Shown: positions 12,656 to 25,200 of the stretch, one piece after another
Layout of the letters: each line of letters starts with the position of its first letter
Numbering within the stretch: position 1 is the first letter of the stretch
Source of the DNA: Chloromonas sp. AAM2
Taxonomy: Eukaryota; Chlorophyta; Chlorophyceae; Chlamydomonadales; Chlamydomonadaceae
Assembly: GCA_004335635.1 (NCBI GenBank)
Contig: QAXH01004515.1
Location: forward strand, 2,513-58,583
DNA: 56,071 bases
Direction: 5' to 3'
The notes under the pieces: model-generated
Database searches by the model: none
What the model was told of the DNA's origin: nothing
Seen by the model: the letters and a program-made list of their open reading frames with translations, nothing else
Translations under genes and position numbers: made by a program

Positions 12656-15249
12656 CCCAACAATCACCAGATATGATGGTGCACGCATGCGCGCAAGACA
12701 GCTGTGTTGGAATGCTCTGCATTATGAAAGGCAAACCCTGAATACACAACAGAGGCGGAAGAAGAAGCACATGTAAGGTGGACGCGGTGGCTAATGAAAT
12801 GAAGCCAAGAAGCATGCAGTGGTTGGCTGCATCCTCTGTGTGGGTCTGAGGCCCCGCAGGCTTGTTGGCAAGGACTTGTGCGTCTTGCTTTGTGCTTGCA
12901 GACAAGCGTGGCGAACGGGTGTGTGTGGAAGCGCCGGCCCATCCGGTGGCTCAAGGGCATTGGGGGCCAGCTGGACTTCACTTATGACGTGTTTGTGCAC
13001 GAAAGCAAGACAGCTCAGGTACGGCAGCAGCCACCTGATGGCGGACAGGGCAGGGGTGCGCATGGCACAGCGGGCAACGCAGGCGTTGGGTCCGGCGCAT
13101 GCATCAAGACAGTTGGTGCAGCAAGCAAAACAGAACTCACGAACATGGCACACACAGTTGCTAGCTGAACTGTAAGGGATCAAATAGGAAATGATGATGG
13201 ATGAGGCAAGACTAGGCGTGGCTGAGTTGAGAGCATATGCATGCCTGTTTGCAGTCACGCCCTTACTACACATCGCTGCGCTTGCGTGCGCTGCAGCGCT
13301 TCTGTAAAGTAGTTCATCTGTTTGCCTACCATCCTCACCCTTGCGTAAATCGTGCATATCCCTGCATTTGCTGCAACTGCACCCCACACAGTGACTCACG
13401 TATTTGTTACCTTTCTCATGTTGCCTTGTGTCGCCTGCAGCTCCTGGCCCCCCGGTGGGCCCAGCGCCACACGCGGGAGGTGTTCAGCGACAAGCAGTAC
13501 TGGCAGGACGTGCTGGCGGCGGGGCCGCAGCTGGGCATGACCTTCATGGTGGCAGCAGCAAGGGATGTGCCGGTGGCAGAGGCAGCGCAGTGAGTGGGAC
13601 AAGCACGGGCAAAGCGCACTGCCGGCACTGAGAGTAGCTATAATTAGCAGTCACTATATCAGGTCTGTGTGGAGAGCACTCGTCTTGGGTTCAGGGAGTT
13701 ACTGACATGTCCAGTGTGACACTGAGCCAGTGGCATGCGTAAGGCAGAGGGTAGGGCTGAGGCCAGTGGTCAGCCATACATGCACGGCAGTTGCATGTCA
13801 CACACTAGCCATTGTCGACCTGGCATGGGCGCAGCGTGGCTGGGGATACATGTGCTCGCTTGTCGATAAGTTGATTGCAAGGCGAGGCTGCATGGTGCCC
13901 ACAGCATGTATGGCTGGTGTGCAGGACATGGCACGATCTGATTGCCAAACGCCTGGAGGCGCGCGGCGCATCCCAGGAGGACGTGTCAGGGGCCATGCGG
14001 GCTCTGGCCGGGGTGGTGGATGCGCAGAGGCTGTACGCCAACAGCCAGCTATTCAACACCATGGGCACGCACGTCAGGCAGGGCAGCACAGTCATGCTGA
14101 CCACACTGCCGGAAGGCAAACTGCTGGTGCAAGGTGGGTGACAACGGATGACCCTGCATGACCACTTCCCTCGTGGCTCGTGCTAACGCTACTCGATTCC
14201 CCATGTGTGGCTGCTGCTGTTCTTCTTCATTGGCACTGAGCAAACGCTCACATCCGACCCGCCTCCTTGTTCTTCTGTCGTGACATGCGTGCAGCCATGA
14301 CGCCTGACCCCATACGCACACGCCAGTACTACACGCTAGGTGCCATCCACGCCTGCGAGCCCCTGTGTGGGGCCCTTACCAGTCTGGCCCTCGGGGCGGG
14401 CCCGGATGCCCCCAATGAACCACCACTTGACCAGGATGTGGTACCACAGGCACAGTCAGAGGTGAGTGAGTGAGTGAATGAGTGTCTTTTTATATCTGTG
14501 TCGAATGACGAGTTGAACAGAAGGTGGCTCGAACATTCATATGCAACATCATCACGCTCGCAGGTGCTGGCCGCCATCAACGGTTACAAGGCGGGCAACC
14601 CGCACGGCAGTGGCCCGTGGGTGACGGTGGGTGGGCGGCCGCAGCCCGTCGTGGCGCGGCTCGGGCCGCCCCGGCCGTCCATGTTCCGTCTGCCACGTGT
14701 TGGCAAGGCTGTACAGGGCGAGCTCCCGCCCTTGGTGCTTGATGGTGAGGGGGATGGTGACCTGAGGTGATGAGCGTACTGAGGCAAAAGGTTTGGACAG
14801 TTACAGACAGGGATGGACAGGAGGGGCCTGAAAGGCCGAAGGACGAGCACACTTGCGAAGTTTCTGGAACACAAGATCCAGGAGTGTCACTGGCGGCTGA
14901 TGTGTGTTCAGCGCGCCAAGAGCATGCTTATAGGTTACGTGGCTGTGTCTGTTTCCCTCTGGCTGCAGGCGTCCAAGAGGAGGTGAGCCTGCATCAACTG
15001 CAGACTGTGTTTGCCGCAGCTGCTGCGGCAGCGGACCGTGCCAGTGCTGCATTGGGCACAGATGCAGACCAGCAGCAAGCGGTGGCGGCACGGCGAGAAG
15101 CAGCACAGGCAGAGTTGGCAAGAGGGATGGCGGAACTGGGTCTCTCAGGCCTCCAGATGAATACAGGAGCGGCTGCCCAGGCTGCAGCCACACCGAACGT
15201 CACAGCAACTCTATCCATGGCGCTTCCAGTGCAGCCATTGCAAATGTAA
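11370..15249 (+). CDS. Unrecognised 602-residue protein, nine exons
   Basis: I do not recognise the family. Exons: 11370-11545, 11637-11921, 12236-12479, 12902-13018, 13441-13589, 13925-14133, 14295-14461, 14564-14744, 14969-15249. Every junction has GT-AG borders and matching phase, and the sum is 603 codons. ATG 11370 is the first in its frame after the stop at 11259. The N-terminal third is charged, with a PGWVGIPDPTKYAPG segment. The middle (exons 3-6) is well ordered in composition: LDALKYVEHNPELAALV, WKRRPIRWLKGIGGQLDFTY, SDKQYWQDVLAAG, TWHDLIAKRLEARG. The C terminus is Ala/Gln-rich and probably helical. No transmembrane segment, signal peptide or enzyme motif was seen. The Trp/Arg-rich centre and strong codon bias argue for a real conserved gene. 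TGTAA occurs at 15505 in the downstream sequence. Confidence 0.8.
12624..12651. repeat. (TA)n microsatellite
   Basis: A run of about fourteen TA dinucleotides lies in the third intron of the gene at 11370-15249. Confidence 0.95.
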
Positions 15250-16213
15250 TGCCATGCAGCAAGGCTTCGGAGAAGTTGACCTTTCCGTACATCAAGACTG
15301 CTTAATTGTCGTGTACTACCCCACATTTGCTTTGGGAACCTTTCTGTCGCAAGAAGGCTAGCAAGTAGATGACCTTTCTGTACACTTGGGTGTCGTCGCA
15401 AAGACTGATGTGTTTCACCTCGACATTTTGTTTGAATTGCTTCCAGACTTGTCCTCAGCCTTTCTGAACTTTTTCTAACCCTGATAGATACTGAAGCACT
15501 CTCATGTAACACGACCTTATGTACGACACTGTAAAAAAACAAAAGTTTGCCGGTTCTGGGACAATATCTGGGAATGTCGCCAGGCCCCAGCCTCAGTGTT
15601 TTGTTTACAGCACCCGTTTACAGAGCTTTGTGATCAACAAGGTGGGTGATTGTAACCGGAAACTCCAAGAGTCACTGACGCAATGTATCATGTTGACGCG
15701 TTGTGCTGATCAGCAGGAATGGTGAGTGCAATCTAGAGCCCACCCGGACGGCCAGGCAGCACAACACAGTCCAACTTGCATTCACAATCAAGCTCACTTG
15801 TTTCTCCGTCAATGCAGCTTTTCATCGGGCTTGCGGCCGACGCGCTGGACACTGCAGCTCTGCTGCTGGTGTTGAGTACAGAGACGACGTGTGGCAATGG
15901 TGGACAGGATGCAGTTGATCTCAAAAGCATAACGCCCTTTCCCCTCCCCCTTGCCCCCGCTGAGCAGTCCTCCCCGGACTGATGGCAATGTAAACAACAA
16001 CAACAACAACAACAACAACAGTAACAACCGTAACGTTAAAACCAAACACAATTGCTTGGGTTGGTCTCTGTCGATGCGCTCTACGACTGGGAAGCTCAGG
16101 TCAAAAAGCACAGAGGAAGATTTAACTCGTCTTGCAAAGCTTGCTGCTCAGGCCTGTCGCTGTTGTCATACATAGTGGTTTGTGCATTGTACATCATGTG
16201 ATGAGCGTTGTGT
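15250..16213. other. Intergenic with repeat fragments
   Basis: No gene is supported. It contains TGTAA pentamers at 15505 and 15530, an isolated minus-strand copy of the dispersed core at 15544-15563 (with one mismatch, preceded by an A run on this strand), and an (AAC)n microsatellite at 15993-16020. Confidence 0.6.
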
Positions 16214-16378
16214 CGCCTGTGCAGCAGCTTGAGTGCCTCTTCAGGCCCGGGCTGCAGGCCGGGCGAGCGCATCACCTCATAGCTGCCAAACGTATGCCTG
16301 GTGCCTGTCACAGCATCACATGAAATATAACCAAAGTTGTAAGTGTGTGCTTGCAGTAGACGCTGTCCTGTCACAAGC
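16214..16378 (-). pseudogene. Duplicated stray exon of the WLM metalloprotease gene
   Basis: About 165 bp are nearly identical to 24416-24590, covering exon 4 of the WLM gene and part of the intron upstream of it. The translated exon differs by one residue (SPG here, SAG in the gene) and keeps the reading frame GTRHTFGSYEVMRS through EEALKLLH. The splice donor is CAGGC here instead of CAGGT, and no flanking WLM exons exist nearby, so it is a non-functional copy. It is directly followed by sequence shared with 31740-31780, then by a dispersed repeat (16442-16540) whose end also lies beside exon 4 in the parent gene. Confidence 0.85.
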
Positions 16379-16441
16379 TTGAGCATGTTTGATTTGCAAG
16401 GCCCCATGATGCTGCAGACAGCCAGCAGACCTCGGAAGTTT

Positions 16442-16540
16442 GGTCCTTCTGGAGATATCTTTCCGAGTGCCCACTTTAAAAAGCCCACTTTACATTGGCT
16501 TTGATGATTGCCTGTAGTGCGTCAGCCCGTGTAATGCATG
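16442..16540 (+). repeat. Dispersed repeat B, copy 1
   Basis: About 100 bp beginning GGTCCTTCTGGAGATAT and ending GTGCGTCAGCCCGTGTAATG. Matching copies lie at 33739-33850 and 37727-37831, with shorter end fragments at 24590-24615 and near 38174. It has no coding content. This copy carries a few extra bases (AAAAAG) relative to the others. Confidence 0.85.
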
Positions 16541-17174
16541 ACAGCAAAGAAATAGTGCTTCTGCAAACAGTAGTGAGTTTGTCCGAGTCGCCTAGTCTTG
16601 CAAGCCTCAGTTGCCACCTCGCGGCTTGCAAGTACCAGCGTGATTCCATTATCCCTCCGAGATCTCAGTGTCAAGTGTCCTGACCTCAATGGCCAGAAGT
16701 GAAAGCCTCTTGAGCTGTTCGGATTGTGGCGGGCATGCTACAACATCAGACCTACTGGAGTGCGTAACATGCATAATACCAAATAGTCGCGTCCAATGTC
16801 TGCATGGTGCGCCCCTCAATCTTTGGGTGTGCTGACAGAGTGTTCTGCTGTCACGTTGTGCAAGACACGCCCACTCCCGTGAGGATAAGTCATATCAGAG
16901 CACTGGAAAACAAATTGAGAACCAGTGCTAAACTGCACAGTCCAACGAAGAGGCGTGCAAAAGAAAGTCCAACCATCTGCTGTCCGATTACAATTGCGCT
17001 GAAGGCTGCTTGGCGCGCATGGCAGCAAGCCTCAAGTTCTCTTTGAGGTCGTTCCGAGGCCGCTTGCGACTTGGCTGCAAACAAAACACGCACAGACAAG
17101 CTGTTGCAGGCAAAAACATTACAGAGCATGCGTGCTTTGGCACTCGATTCCAGTTGGATAGAGCATGGTGCGTG

Positions 17175-17212
<38 letters not shown>

Positions 17213-17933
17213 ACCCCAAAACGACTGAATCGCGAGCCTAGTAGCTTTGGATAACTATTTCCAAGATCCAACATTCAACCAAGACACTACATACAAAAGC
17301 AGAAGATCACAGTAAACGAGTCCTAGGATCACTTGGCTCTTCAATGAGTGCTCTGTCCTGTTGCACACAAGCCCCAACGCCGACAGCCACTTCCCCGCTT
17401 ACATCTTGGTTTTCGTATTTTCTGTTGAACATTGGCTTCCTGGGCGCCAAGTCGAGTTCCCCTGCAAGCAGATGGCATTGCCAAGAGGCCTACATGGAAC
17501 ATCCCACAGTGATCACCTGAAGGGACCTGTCAGCATCAAACCATGCTCGTAGTGGTGGAGTAAGATGCACGACTGTTGGAATTCTCATACAGACAGCACG
17601 TGTACACATGCGCATGCCTGTTGGTTTGCAGTGCAAAGCAGCAACAGGCAGCACGTGGACAACCTGCCGACACTGCCTTGTTTGAGCAGCTGTGCAAGTA
17701 TGTTAACTGAACTTTAGGGCTGCATAGCTGCGAATGGGATTGCAAGGCCGTGTTATCCTTACTCCCCAGCAGGCCGCCACAGCACATTGAATTGTATGCG
17801 GAATGATTCCCGCAGTCCGCAGTTGAGGTCGCAGTTGCGTCAGTGATATTGCACTGATAAGGTGACCCTCATACCGAGAGTGTAGAGTGTGTAATTTTTT
17901 TCTTTTTTGAGTCGAGCGGTTGAATGATACATA
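16541..17933. other. Intergenic, no gene seen
   Basis: No supported gene. A CA microsatellite (35 bases) is at 17178-17212. The rest shows no recognisable motif. Confidence 0.5.
17178..17212. repeat. (CA)n microsatellite
   Basis: Seventeen CA dinucleotides in a row, in an intergenic position. Confidence 0.95.
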
Positions 17934-18019
17934 CGGCCTGTCCGAGAGCAGGCGGCCGAGCCATTCCTGCGGCCTGTCCGAGAGCAGACGGCCGAGCCAT
18001 TCCTGCGGCCTGTCCGAGG
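17934..18019 (+). repeat. 36-bp tandem repeat with internal inverted symmetry
   Basis: Two full units and a partial third of CGGCCTGTCCGAGAGCAG plus CGGCCGAGCCATTCCTG. The GGCCTGTCC and GGCCGAGCC blocks give each unit partial dyad symmetry. It lies about 330 bp downstream of the WDR4 stop codon. Confidence 0.85.
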
Positions 18020-18352
18020 GCCTACATTAGGCGACATGTGTCTAGTGCCCAATGAAACGCTGCGGCTGTCTCAGTCGGGGGGTGAAGGGCTTGGCTACCT
18101 CCCCAAGGAGGCGGGTGGCCACAGCACATTGAATGACCATAATCACCGATGCAGAACCAAAAACCCAGGATCCATACGGTGAATGACCCGCTCATACGTC
18201 AACCCAGTACTCGCTCACCTGCGGCTAGCTTGGCTTCTTCCTCGGCATCTCTTCGTTCGAGCTTGCCTCTGACGTCCTCACTAATGACGTCCCTGGTCAC
18301 CTCAGAGAGTTGCCCATCTGCGGTATCATTCAAACAGGCAGCTTTCGTGGGC

Positions 18353-21300
18353 TCAGCCTTGTGTTCCTGAGAGACGTTTGATTAAGGCAATCCTGCGGTA
18401 AAACTTTGCTTTCACAGCCAGTGCCTTACGGTACTCAGTGGAAGATGGACAGATAAACGTGGGCGTGGATGCTAAGAGCACGACACACATCCATCATTGC
18501 GGAGCAGAGCTGCTTCAACATTGCGTTTGCCACACGTTTGAACTGAACAGTCCAATCGCTTCTACCAACTCCTACCTTCCAGGGCTAGCACTGCCAGATG
18601 CACCGATGATGTAACAGCAGACGGCGGCCCTCCAACCACCCACAACCGCCCCGCTGCATCCCAGTCCGCCCGGCAGGGGTAGGCCACAGTGGGCAGCGAC
18701 AGGCGCTGAGCCAGGGCCAGCTGATGGCTCACTGGATCCATACTCAACACCTGAGGAGCGAGCAACGGTCAAGCACACCGTGGCCAACCCACACACCGGG
18801 GTTGACTCCTGGATGCTCACTGCCTGAAAGACGTTATTACCAGTTCGCCCCGTGACAAACACGGCTTTGCGGCCCAGCTCTGAGAAGCAGGGCTGCCGAG
18901 CGAATACACTAGCCACACAGCCAGCCATGTGAGCATGGTTATGAAAGACAACGGCTCCCTAGGCGGTTCAGATTGTGCTAGAATGCGCACTATGATGCAA
19001 CAACAGCTGACAATCGCAGTGCTGTTTAAGATTTTGAACCCGCAGGCGTACAAGGTATTGAGGGAGGTTGGGCGGTCTTGGCTGCATGCTCGATAGCCCA
19101 CTGACCTGTATGTCCTGCTCCCCCTCTACCAGCACAGCGAGGGTCCTCCTGCACCGCGCACACCAAACGGCGGGATCAGCCGACATGTGCAGTCGACTTT
19201 TGCAAGCCTGCACGCAATCCTTGTGCACTGTACACTGGAGACATCTGCTTGTTGCATGCCAGCCCACGTAATACTCTGAGAGAAGCGCCCATGGTTGTGT
19301 ATGTGCACCTCAATGCAGGGTTGCAGGCGTGCATGCAGGAGTGATGCGAGGTCAGTTCATCTATGTGCCTACGACGCCTATGGCTATGCATATGCCTATG
19401 CCCACGCGTCTGAGACGTAAGAAGGATACGCTTGCCTGGCAGACCGGCTGACGTCACTGCAGGCCGGAGTGCTGTGTTCCTGTACGTTCTAGGAATCTGG
19501 GTGTGACACGTCTGCTGTCAGCTCTTGACAGCTTGCGGTCAACACTCACTTGTCTCTAGACAAAGCCACACAGAGCACTGCCGCACAGTCCGGGGTGTCA
19601 CTCCGGTCCGTCCCCCCCTCCTCCCCGCCGTCACCCCCGCCTTGCACTCCCTCCTCCTCCCCCTCCGCCCCCTCCTCCTCCTGCTCCCCTGCGCCTTCAC
19701 TGGCCTCTGCACCCTCCCCTGCCGCTGCTTCCTGTTCGCTCTGCCCATCTTGCGCCCCCTGCCCCGCCGAGCTTTCTTCCGCAGCGACAGCTGCCGCCTC
19801 TTCTGCTGCAGGGGCGGTGCGGGGCGCAGCTGCAATGTAGGTGCTCAGCAGCGCTCCGGACTCAGCATTCCACACCCTCACGCTTCCGTCGCCACTGCCT
19901 GTCACCAGCAGTGACTCCCCCGAGGTGGTGCCACTCGGGTCGGCTGCAGTGGCAAAGACTGCGGAGGTCACGAAGTTCTTGTGCCCCATGCAGTAGGTCT
20001 GGATCTCATGTGCTCCCTGCACAGGCAGGAGTGGCATGCACGTGATGAACAGCCGCATGAAACGTAGATACACTCACATGCCAGGACAATGTGTGATAGC
20101 AGGGACAGCAAGGCAGTGAATTCAAGGCAAAGGAAGTGTGAGGTCGGCACATAGAATGATCCTCCTGATGATGTATCGAAATCAGGTCGGTGCAACGAGG
20201 TATCGCAATTGTATACAATGCCTTCCAGAACTCTACAAGCATTGCCCCAGCAACACAACGTGTTACATGGATGTTGCAGCAGCAGCCTTCCCAACGCCTT
20301 GCTTCAGAGAATGAGTGTGTGTACTGAGTTCCTGTACCTTGAGTGGTTCAGCGGGCAGGCAGCTCACACGCACACGCCCGTCCCGGTCTGCGGTGGCAAC
20401 GTACCTGCATCAAAACCACACACAGCACCACATCGAGTGAGGCCGCCACAGGCACCAGCGGCGGGTGAGCGGCATAACTATGTCACTACCCAACTATAAT
20501 GACAATGACCACAAGGGTGATGACGGTAGGTTGTGAAGCACCGGATAACACACGCTGGTGACACAGCCCATGTGACACAGCCCATGTGCCTGCCTACAAG
20601 GGATCGGCCATGCTTCGCCATCAAACACCATGCTGGGATTGGTCCAGTGGTAACATGGCGGGAGATGAGCCTGTTGCTGACCACAGCTGGACAGCACGCA
20701 CGACACCATCCCCTCATGCCGCTGTGTGCTGGCTTGCTTTGACCATTCCTTGCGGTGCTCCGCTGTGCCTTACTTGTTATCCCGCGACACAGCCACAGTG
20801 GATACGAATGAGCACAGGTGCCCAAGAAGCAGTTCTGGCTCTGCGCTGGGGGAGGCATGGGCTGCACTGGTCCCCGTAGCTGCCACTGCCACATCGCCGA
20901 ACTTGTCAGCAAAGAGAGCATATGCACTGTCTTGACTGAAGGCTCCAGCGCTCATTTTCTTGTGCATGCGCCTGTAGTGTAGAAAGCCAGCAGCAGGGAT
21001 CGTGAGATGGTGGAGGTCAGTGCATGTCGCAGCGACTCAGAAGCATTGTGGATGTGAGGGCGTGCGTCACTGTGGGTGGTGCGAGTGCAGGCCTGGAAGC
21101 CAATGTTTACCATGATGCTTCGCATGTCCGACTGGCCATGTTCCAGAGCTTGCATGTCTTGTCATCGCTGCCAGTGAGCAGGTGCTGCCCGTCCGCTGAA
21201 ATGGTGCAGAAGCGGACAGCTCCCTTGTGATCGTGGCCCTCGTGCAGAATGTCTATTTGTTCGCCAGTCCTGCAGCCAGTGGGCCCAGGCTATTAGGTTG

Positions 21301-21469
21301 CATGGACATGACATTGTACATGGTGCATGCAGATGTGCCCACTTCAAACGTACTCGCAGTTGAACATGCGCAAGCTGCTGCCCACGCTGACCACCACAAG
21401 CTGCTGTGAAGGATGTGTCGCCACCAGACGAACAACTGGATCGGGCTTGTGGCCCTGGTGTTGGTCCAT
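18353..21469 (-). CDS. WDR4: WDR4/Trm82-type tRNA m7G46 methyltransferase non-catalytic subunit
   Basis: WD40 protein; family members pair with the METTL1/Trm8 methyltransferase to make m7G46 in tRNA. Exons in transcript order: 21469-21354, 21269-21111, 20971-20774, 20404-20338, 20016-19550, 19148-19106, 18892-18821, 18750-18576, 18471-18353; phases fit and give 471 residues. ATG 21469 opens the reading frame with a short hydrophilic leader before the first blade (VVVSVGSSLRMFNCE). Blades are clear: LLTGSDDKTCKLWNM, the family segment KMSAGAFS...FADKFGDV, LLLGHLCSFVSTVAVSRDNK, TADRDGRVRVS, GAHEIQTYCMGHKNFVTSAVF and LLVTGSGDGSVRVWNAESG. The ADKFGDV, GHLCS, TADRD and HEIQ...GH motifs are diagnostic of WDR4/Trm82 rather than a generic WD40 protein. 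An acidic Ala/Glu/Gly-rich insertion of about 75 residues sits inside the fifth exon (19600-19840). The last exon is the least certain part; a downstream acidic frame (18190-18350) could be an alternative tail. Confidence 0.88.
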
Positions 21470-22246
21470 GCGGTATCCCTTTGCATGGCGGCGCTTTGTC
21501 ATTGTTTCTGCTGAATAGGCAAAAGAAGAATCGCACGAGAACAGAAATGACCAGAGGCGCTGATGAGACGATGATGCGAGCCGCCGGCGTCAAGGGTAGC
21601 GGAACGGTTTTCGAAATGCCTTCCATCCAGCTTCGTGATCGGTTTTGTTTCCACACTTCTGAGGAACAGGCTGTGGCGAAGTAGCTAGCAGGTATGCTGC
21701 GGACCTCACGAGTGTCAGAAGTCCATGTGCCATGAAGTCAGTGTGAGAGTTACGTATCGTCCATGCTGAGACGGGTGTGTCACTGTAGCTGTCAGAATAC
21801 ATTACAACAACTCTCAAACACTGACAAACACTGACGAAATATATGGCTGATAGATAATCTGGACATGAACAGTAATCAATTCAACCTGGTCCTCTCCGCT
21901 TCAAAGCAGCTTTAATACAAGGATACTGATCAGCCACGCATGAATGATTATCATGTGCAGCGCCTCTTGGTTTGGTCATATCAGTCATGAATTCAATAGC
22001 CGTAGCGTGCCCCATGCTGGCATGAGTAATGAAAATCCAATCAGGAAGATGATTCATTGGATCGTCGCAGTTGCTCTGGCAAGAATGAGATTAAAATGGA
22101 CCACTGCCCGGCATGGATAACAGGATAGCACTCAACATCTGCAACGCCATCAGTGCCCTTGCATGAGTTGCATGGAATTTATGGTCCGTAGCATGCATTG
22201 TCTTTGCCCGGCTCTGCCATGCATGGAATAACAACCATGATGCCAC
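21470..22246. other. Spacer between two tandem minus-strand genes
   Basis: No gene seen. It must hold the promoter of the WDR4 gene and the 3' end of the WLM gene. The minus-strand pentamer TGTAA (TTACA at 21802-21806 on this strand) lies about 440 bases past the WLM stop and is a possible poly(A) signal. Confidence 0.45.
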
Positions 22247-25200
22247 TTATTGCTCCAGCGCACGCTGCTTTTGCTCCAGTTCTTCTGTCTTACTGTCATA
22301 GTGCTCGTACACCTTTGCCACATCCTGTTTCGCATCCTGCTCCGCATCCTGCTCCGCATCCTGCTCCACCCTCCCATCGCTTGGTCCTGGCACACCAAGG
22401 GATGCAGCTTCACTAGAGCCAGGTGCAACACTTGAGCTACACTCCGCAGCAGATGCTGGTGCATGCACTGTAGATTTTACGCTAACTGCTCCCGCACTTT
22501 CAACACCGCTTCCAAATCCAGGCACAGCCACTTGAGCTCTGGCTGCCGGGGGCGCCTGCGCAGAGGTCCCCTGCTTGGCCAGCTGCCGCAGGGATTTCCC
22601 GCTGGAGCCTGCAGTCGCTGCCATGGCAGGGTGAAGCTCTGGGCTGACGGTCTTGAAGTCGTCCCACCCTGGGTGACCAGTCAACGAGGCTAAGTGACCT
22701 CCTTGGTTGTAGCGTGCATTGACCTGCGACCGGGCGGCCAGCTGGCATGTTGGCCTCATGGCTCTATTTGGAGTAGTTGCATGTTTTGTAAGAGTTGTCC
22801 TGCCCTACTAGCCTTTAGCATCAGAGATGTGCGCTGCCCTGCCCTACCCTGCATGAGAAAACGCAAAGCGCACAGAGCACAGTGAAGCACATGAATTGCT
22901 CACCTCGGCCACCTCTTTGTTGATTTGTGAGCACAGTGTTTTGAAGTTATTGTCATGGTCGCCCCACACATTGTGCGTCAACTCATGGCACAGTGTGGCG
23001 CGGATCGCTTCATACTTGCGAAACCCTGCATGGCATAACAGTCAACAAGAGTGTGAGGTGCTACAGATGGGATGATGCAACTGGTCACAAGACACGCATA
23101 CAACGCCAGGCAAGATGTCCACTGGTCCGGACCACAGTGTGTGTCGAATGCGAAAGAAGCGTGCCAAGCGACTCGCCTTTCAGGTCGTCCGTGCGCAGTC
23201 GCAAGTAAATGGATTCACCCCTACAGGCAGCACAGTATGAGCAAACTGCATCAGCACAACATTCAGTGTGTGGTTTTGGCTTGGGCGTGTGGTTCCTGAA
23301 CATGGAACACGTGCCAGTGGCTGCCGCTGTATCAAGCTAGCAAGCCCAACACGTAGAAGGACAGGATATCAAACTATCAAGCCCCGAGTCTATGATGCAC
23401 TGCCCTCAGTATTCATGTATGAGTTAGCTTCACCTGTTCGTGTTGTAGCCGAGCACACATACTGGATCCACGCCCACTAGACCCTGCAACACACATGGGA
23501 CCGAGACCACATGCAATATTCATGGCAAGGACAGGGGTGCGGACCGACTGGCTTGCTTGCTTGCGCCTGCGAACGAACAAGCGCTATGAATGCCAACTAT
23601 AACGCCCGACAGCAGCCAGCAGACAAGAAGCAGAGCATAGCAAACGTACAGTCAGCAAACCTCAACAGCTTAGCCATTGCCGTCGCCCAGTTGATGGGTT
23701 TAGCGCCATGATGTGTGAACGTACGGTACCATTCTCGCACAACGCAGTGCAGTTGTTGCTCATACATGCTCCACAGCCCTCACACACCTCTGGGGGCATC
23801 TCCGCTAGCTTGCCCACATCAAAGCCATGCTTGTCCATGGCAGCCATGATGCCGTGATCAGAGGCGAGCCTGAGGCATCAAGCATGGACAAAGGCGACAC
23901 TGGCAAATGTACCTACCACAATGACACTGACCTGCTACTGCTGTTCGGAGCGAAAGCCGGCACATGATTGACCGCAGATGACGCTTATCCTGGCAACTGT
24001 TGATCATGGATTGGGCTATGCAGGGCTGTGAAAGCGTTGCGCTCAGTACTTCAGGTGTAACCAATGCGAGGTGAATTGACACATGTACAAATAGTTTGGG
24101 TTCACAAGATCAGAGGGCATCGCGACATGAGGGACGGAGTTGACGGCTCATTCAAGGCATTGCGAACAGAGTTCATGGGAACAGTGACGTTAAGTACCAC
24201 ATATCAGGGCCTCAAAATGGCGCACCAAACCTACACTGGCGTGATTGGTTAACCTGACCATCGGTAGCCTCACATGCCTCACATGCCTCACATCCGCTTG
24301 TCTGTCTTGTCCTCTTTGATACACAGTCCCCTAAGATCCAGAGTGCATGATGCAGTCATTGACCATGCTCTACATTTGAAACAAAGGTGAGACTCTCACA
24401 ACCGGCAAGCCTGCTTGCGCACCTGTGCAGCAGCTTGAGTGCCTCTTCAGGCCCGGGCTGCAGGCCGGCCGAGCGCATCACCTCATAGCTGCCAAACGTA
24501 TGTCTGGTGCCTGTCACAGCAACACATGACAAATATAACCAAAGTTGTAAGTGTGTGCTTGCAGTAGACGCTGTCCTGTCACAAGCTCGCCTGTAGTGCG
24601 TCAGCCCGTGTAATTCATCCAGCTGAGGTGAACTGAGCACTGCTGAGCCGCCACAGCTACAATGTCAACTAGTTCCAGGTTTGCCAGTGTGGAGAGTACG
24701 GCCAGGCCTTCCTTCAATGGAACCGTACAGTGAAGACCTCAACCGCTCGCCAGGACCCACGCTTAACGTGCCAACAATTGGCTTGTCTAGCTTGACATGT
24801 GCTGGTTGCACGTCTTTTGGCTGCTTGTATGTTGGGCAGTGAATCCGTTTACCCACTTGCTCCAAAATGTAAGTTGCAGTTGTCCTTGGCTCGCTTTCTA
24901 CAGTTGTCTGTAGTCCCAATACTGTCAGCCTTTGGATCGAACGGACTTACTGATCACACGCCATGAGGCAATCTCTTTCGTGTTCACGCACAACATCCTG
25001 TCCCAGATGTGGCACCACACCGTATACCAACACGACATGTGCATTTGGTTGTGGACCAACTCACAGACTCTTTGAACACACACACGCACACGCAGTACGA
25101 CCAGCAACAAGCGTGGCGAATATTCACCACAGAAGAGTTGCAGTCAGTCAGTACATCAGGACACATGAACAGTCACCATATGAACCTATCAAGTTGTCCC

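Noticed and set aside
17934..18019. Candidate attachment site or bacterial terminator
   Set aside because: The dyad symmetry comes from a 36-bp tandem repeat in a eukaryotic intergenic region; nothing suggests integration.
19539..19914. Arg-rich and Ser/Cys-rich frames opposite the WDR4 exon
   Set aside because: They are shadows of the acidic Ala/Glu-rich insertion of WDR4 on the other strand.
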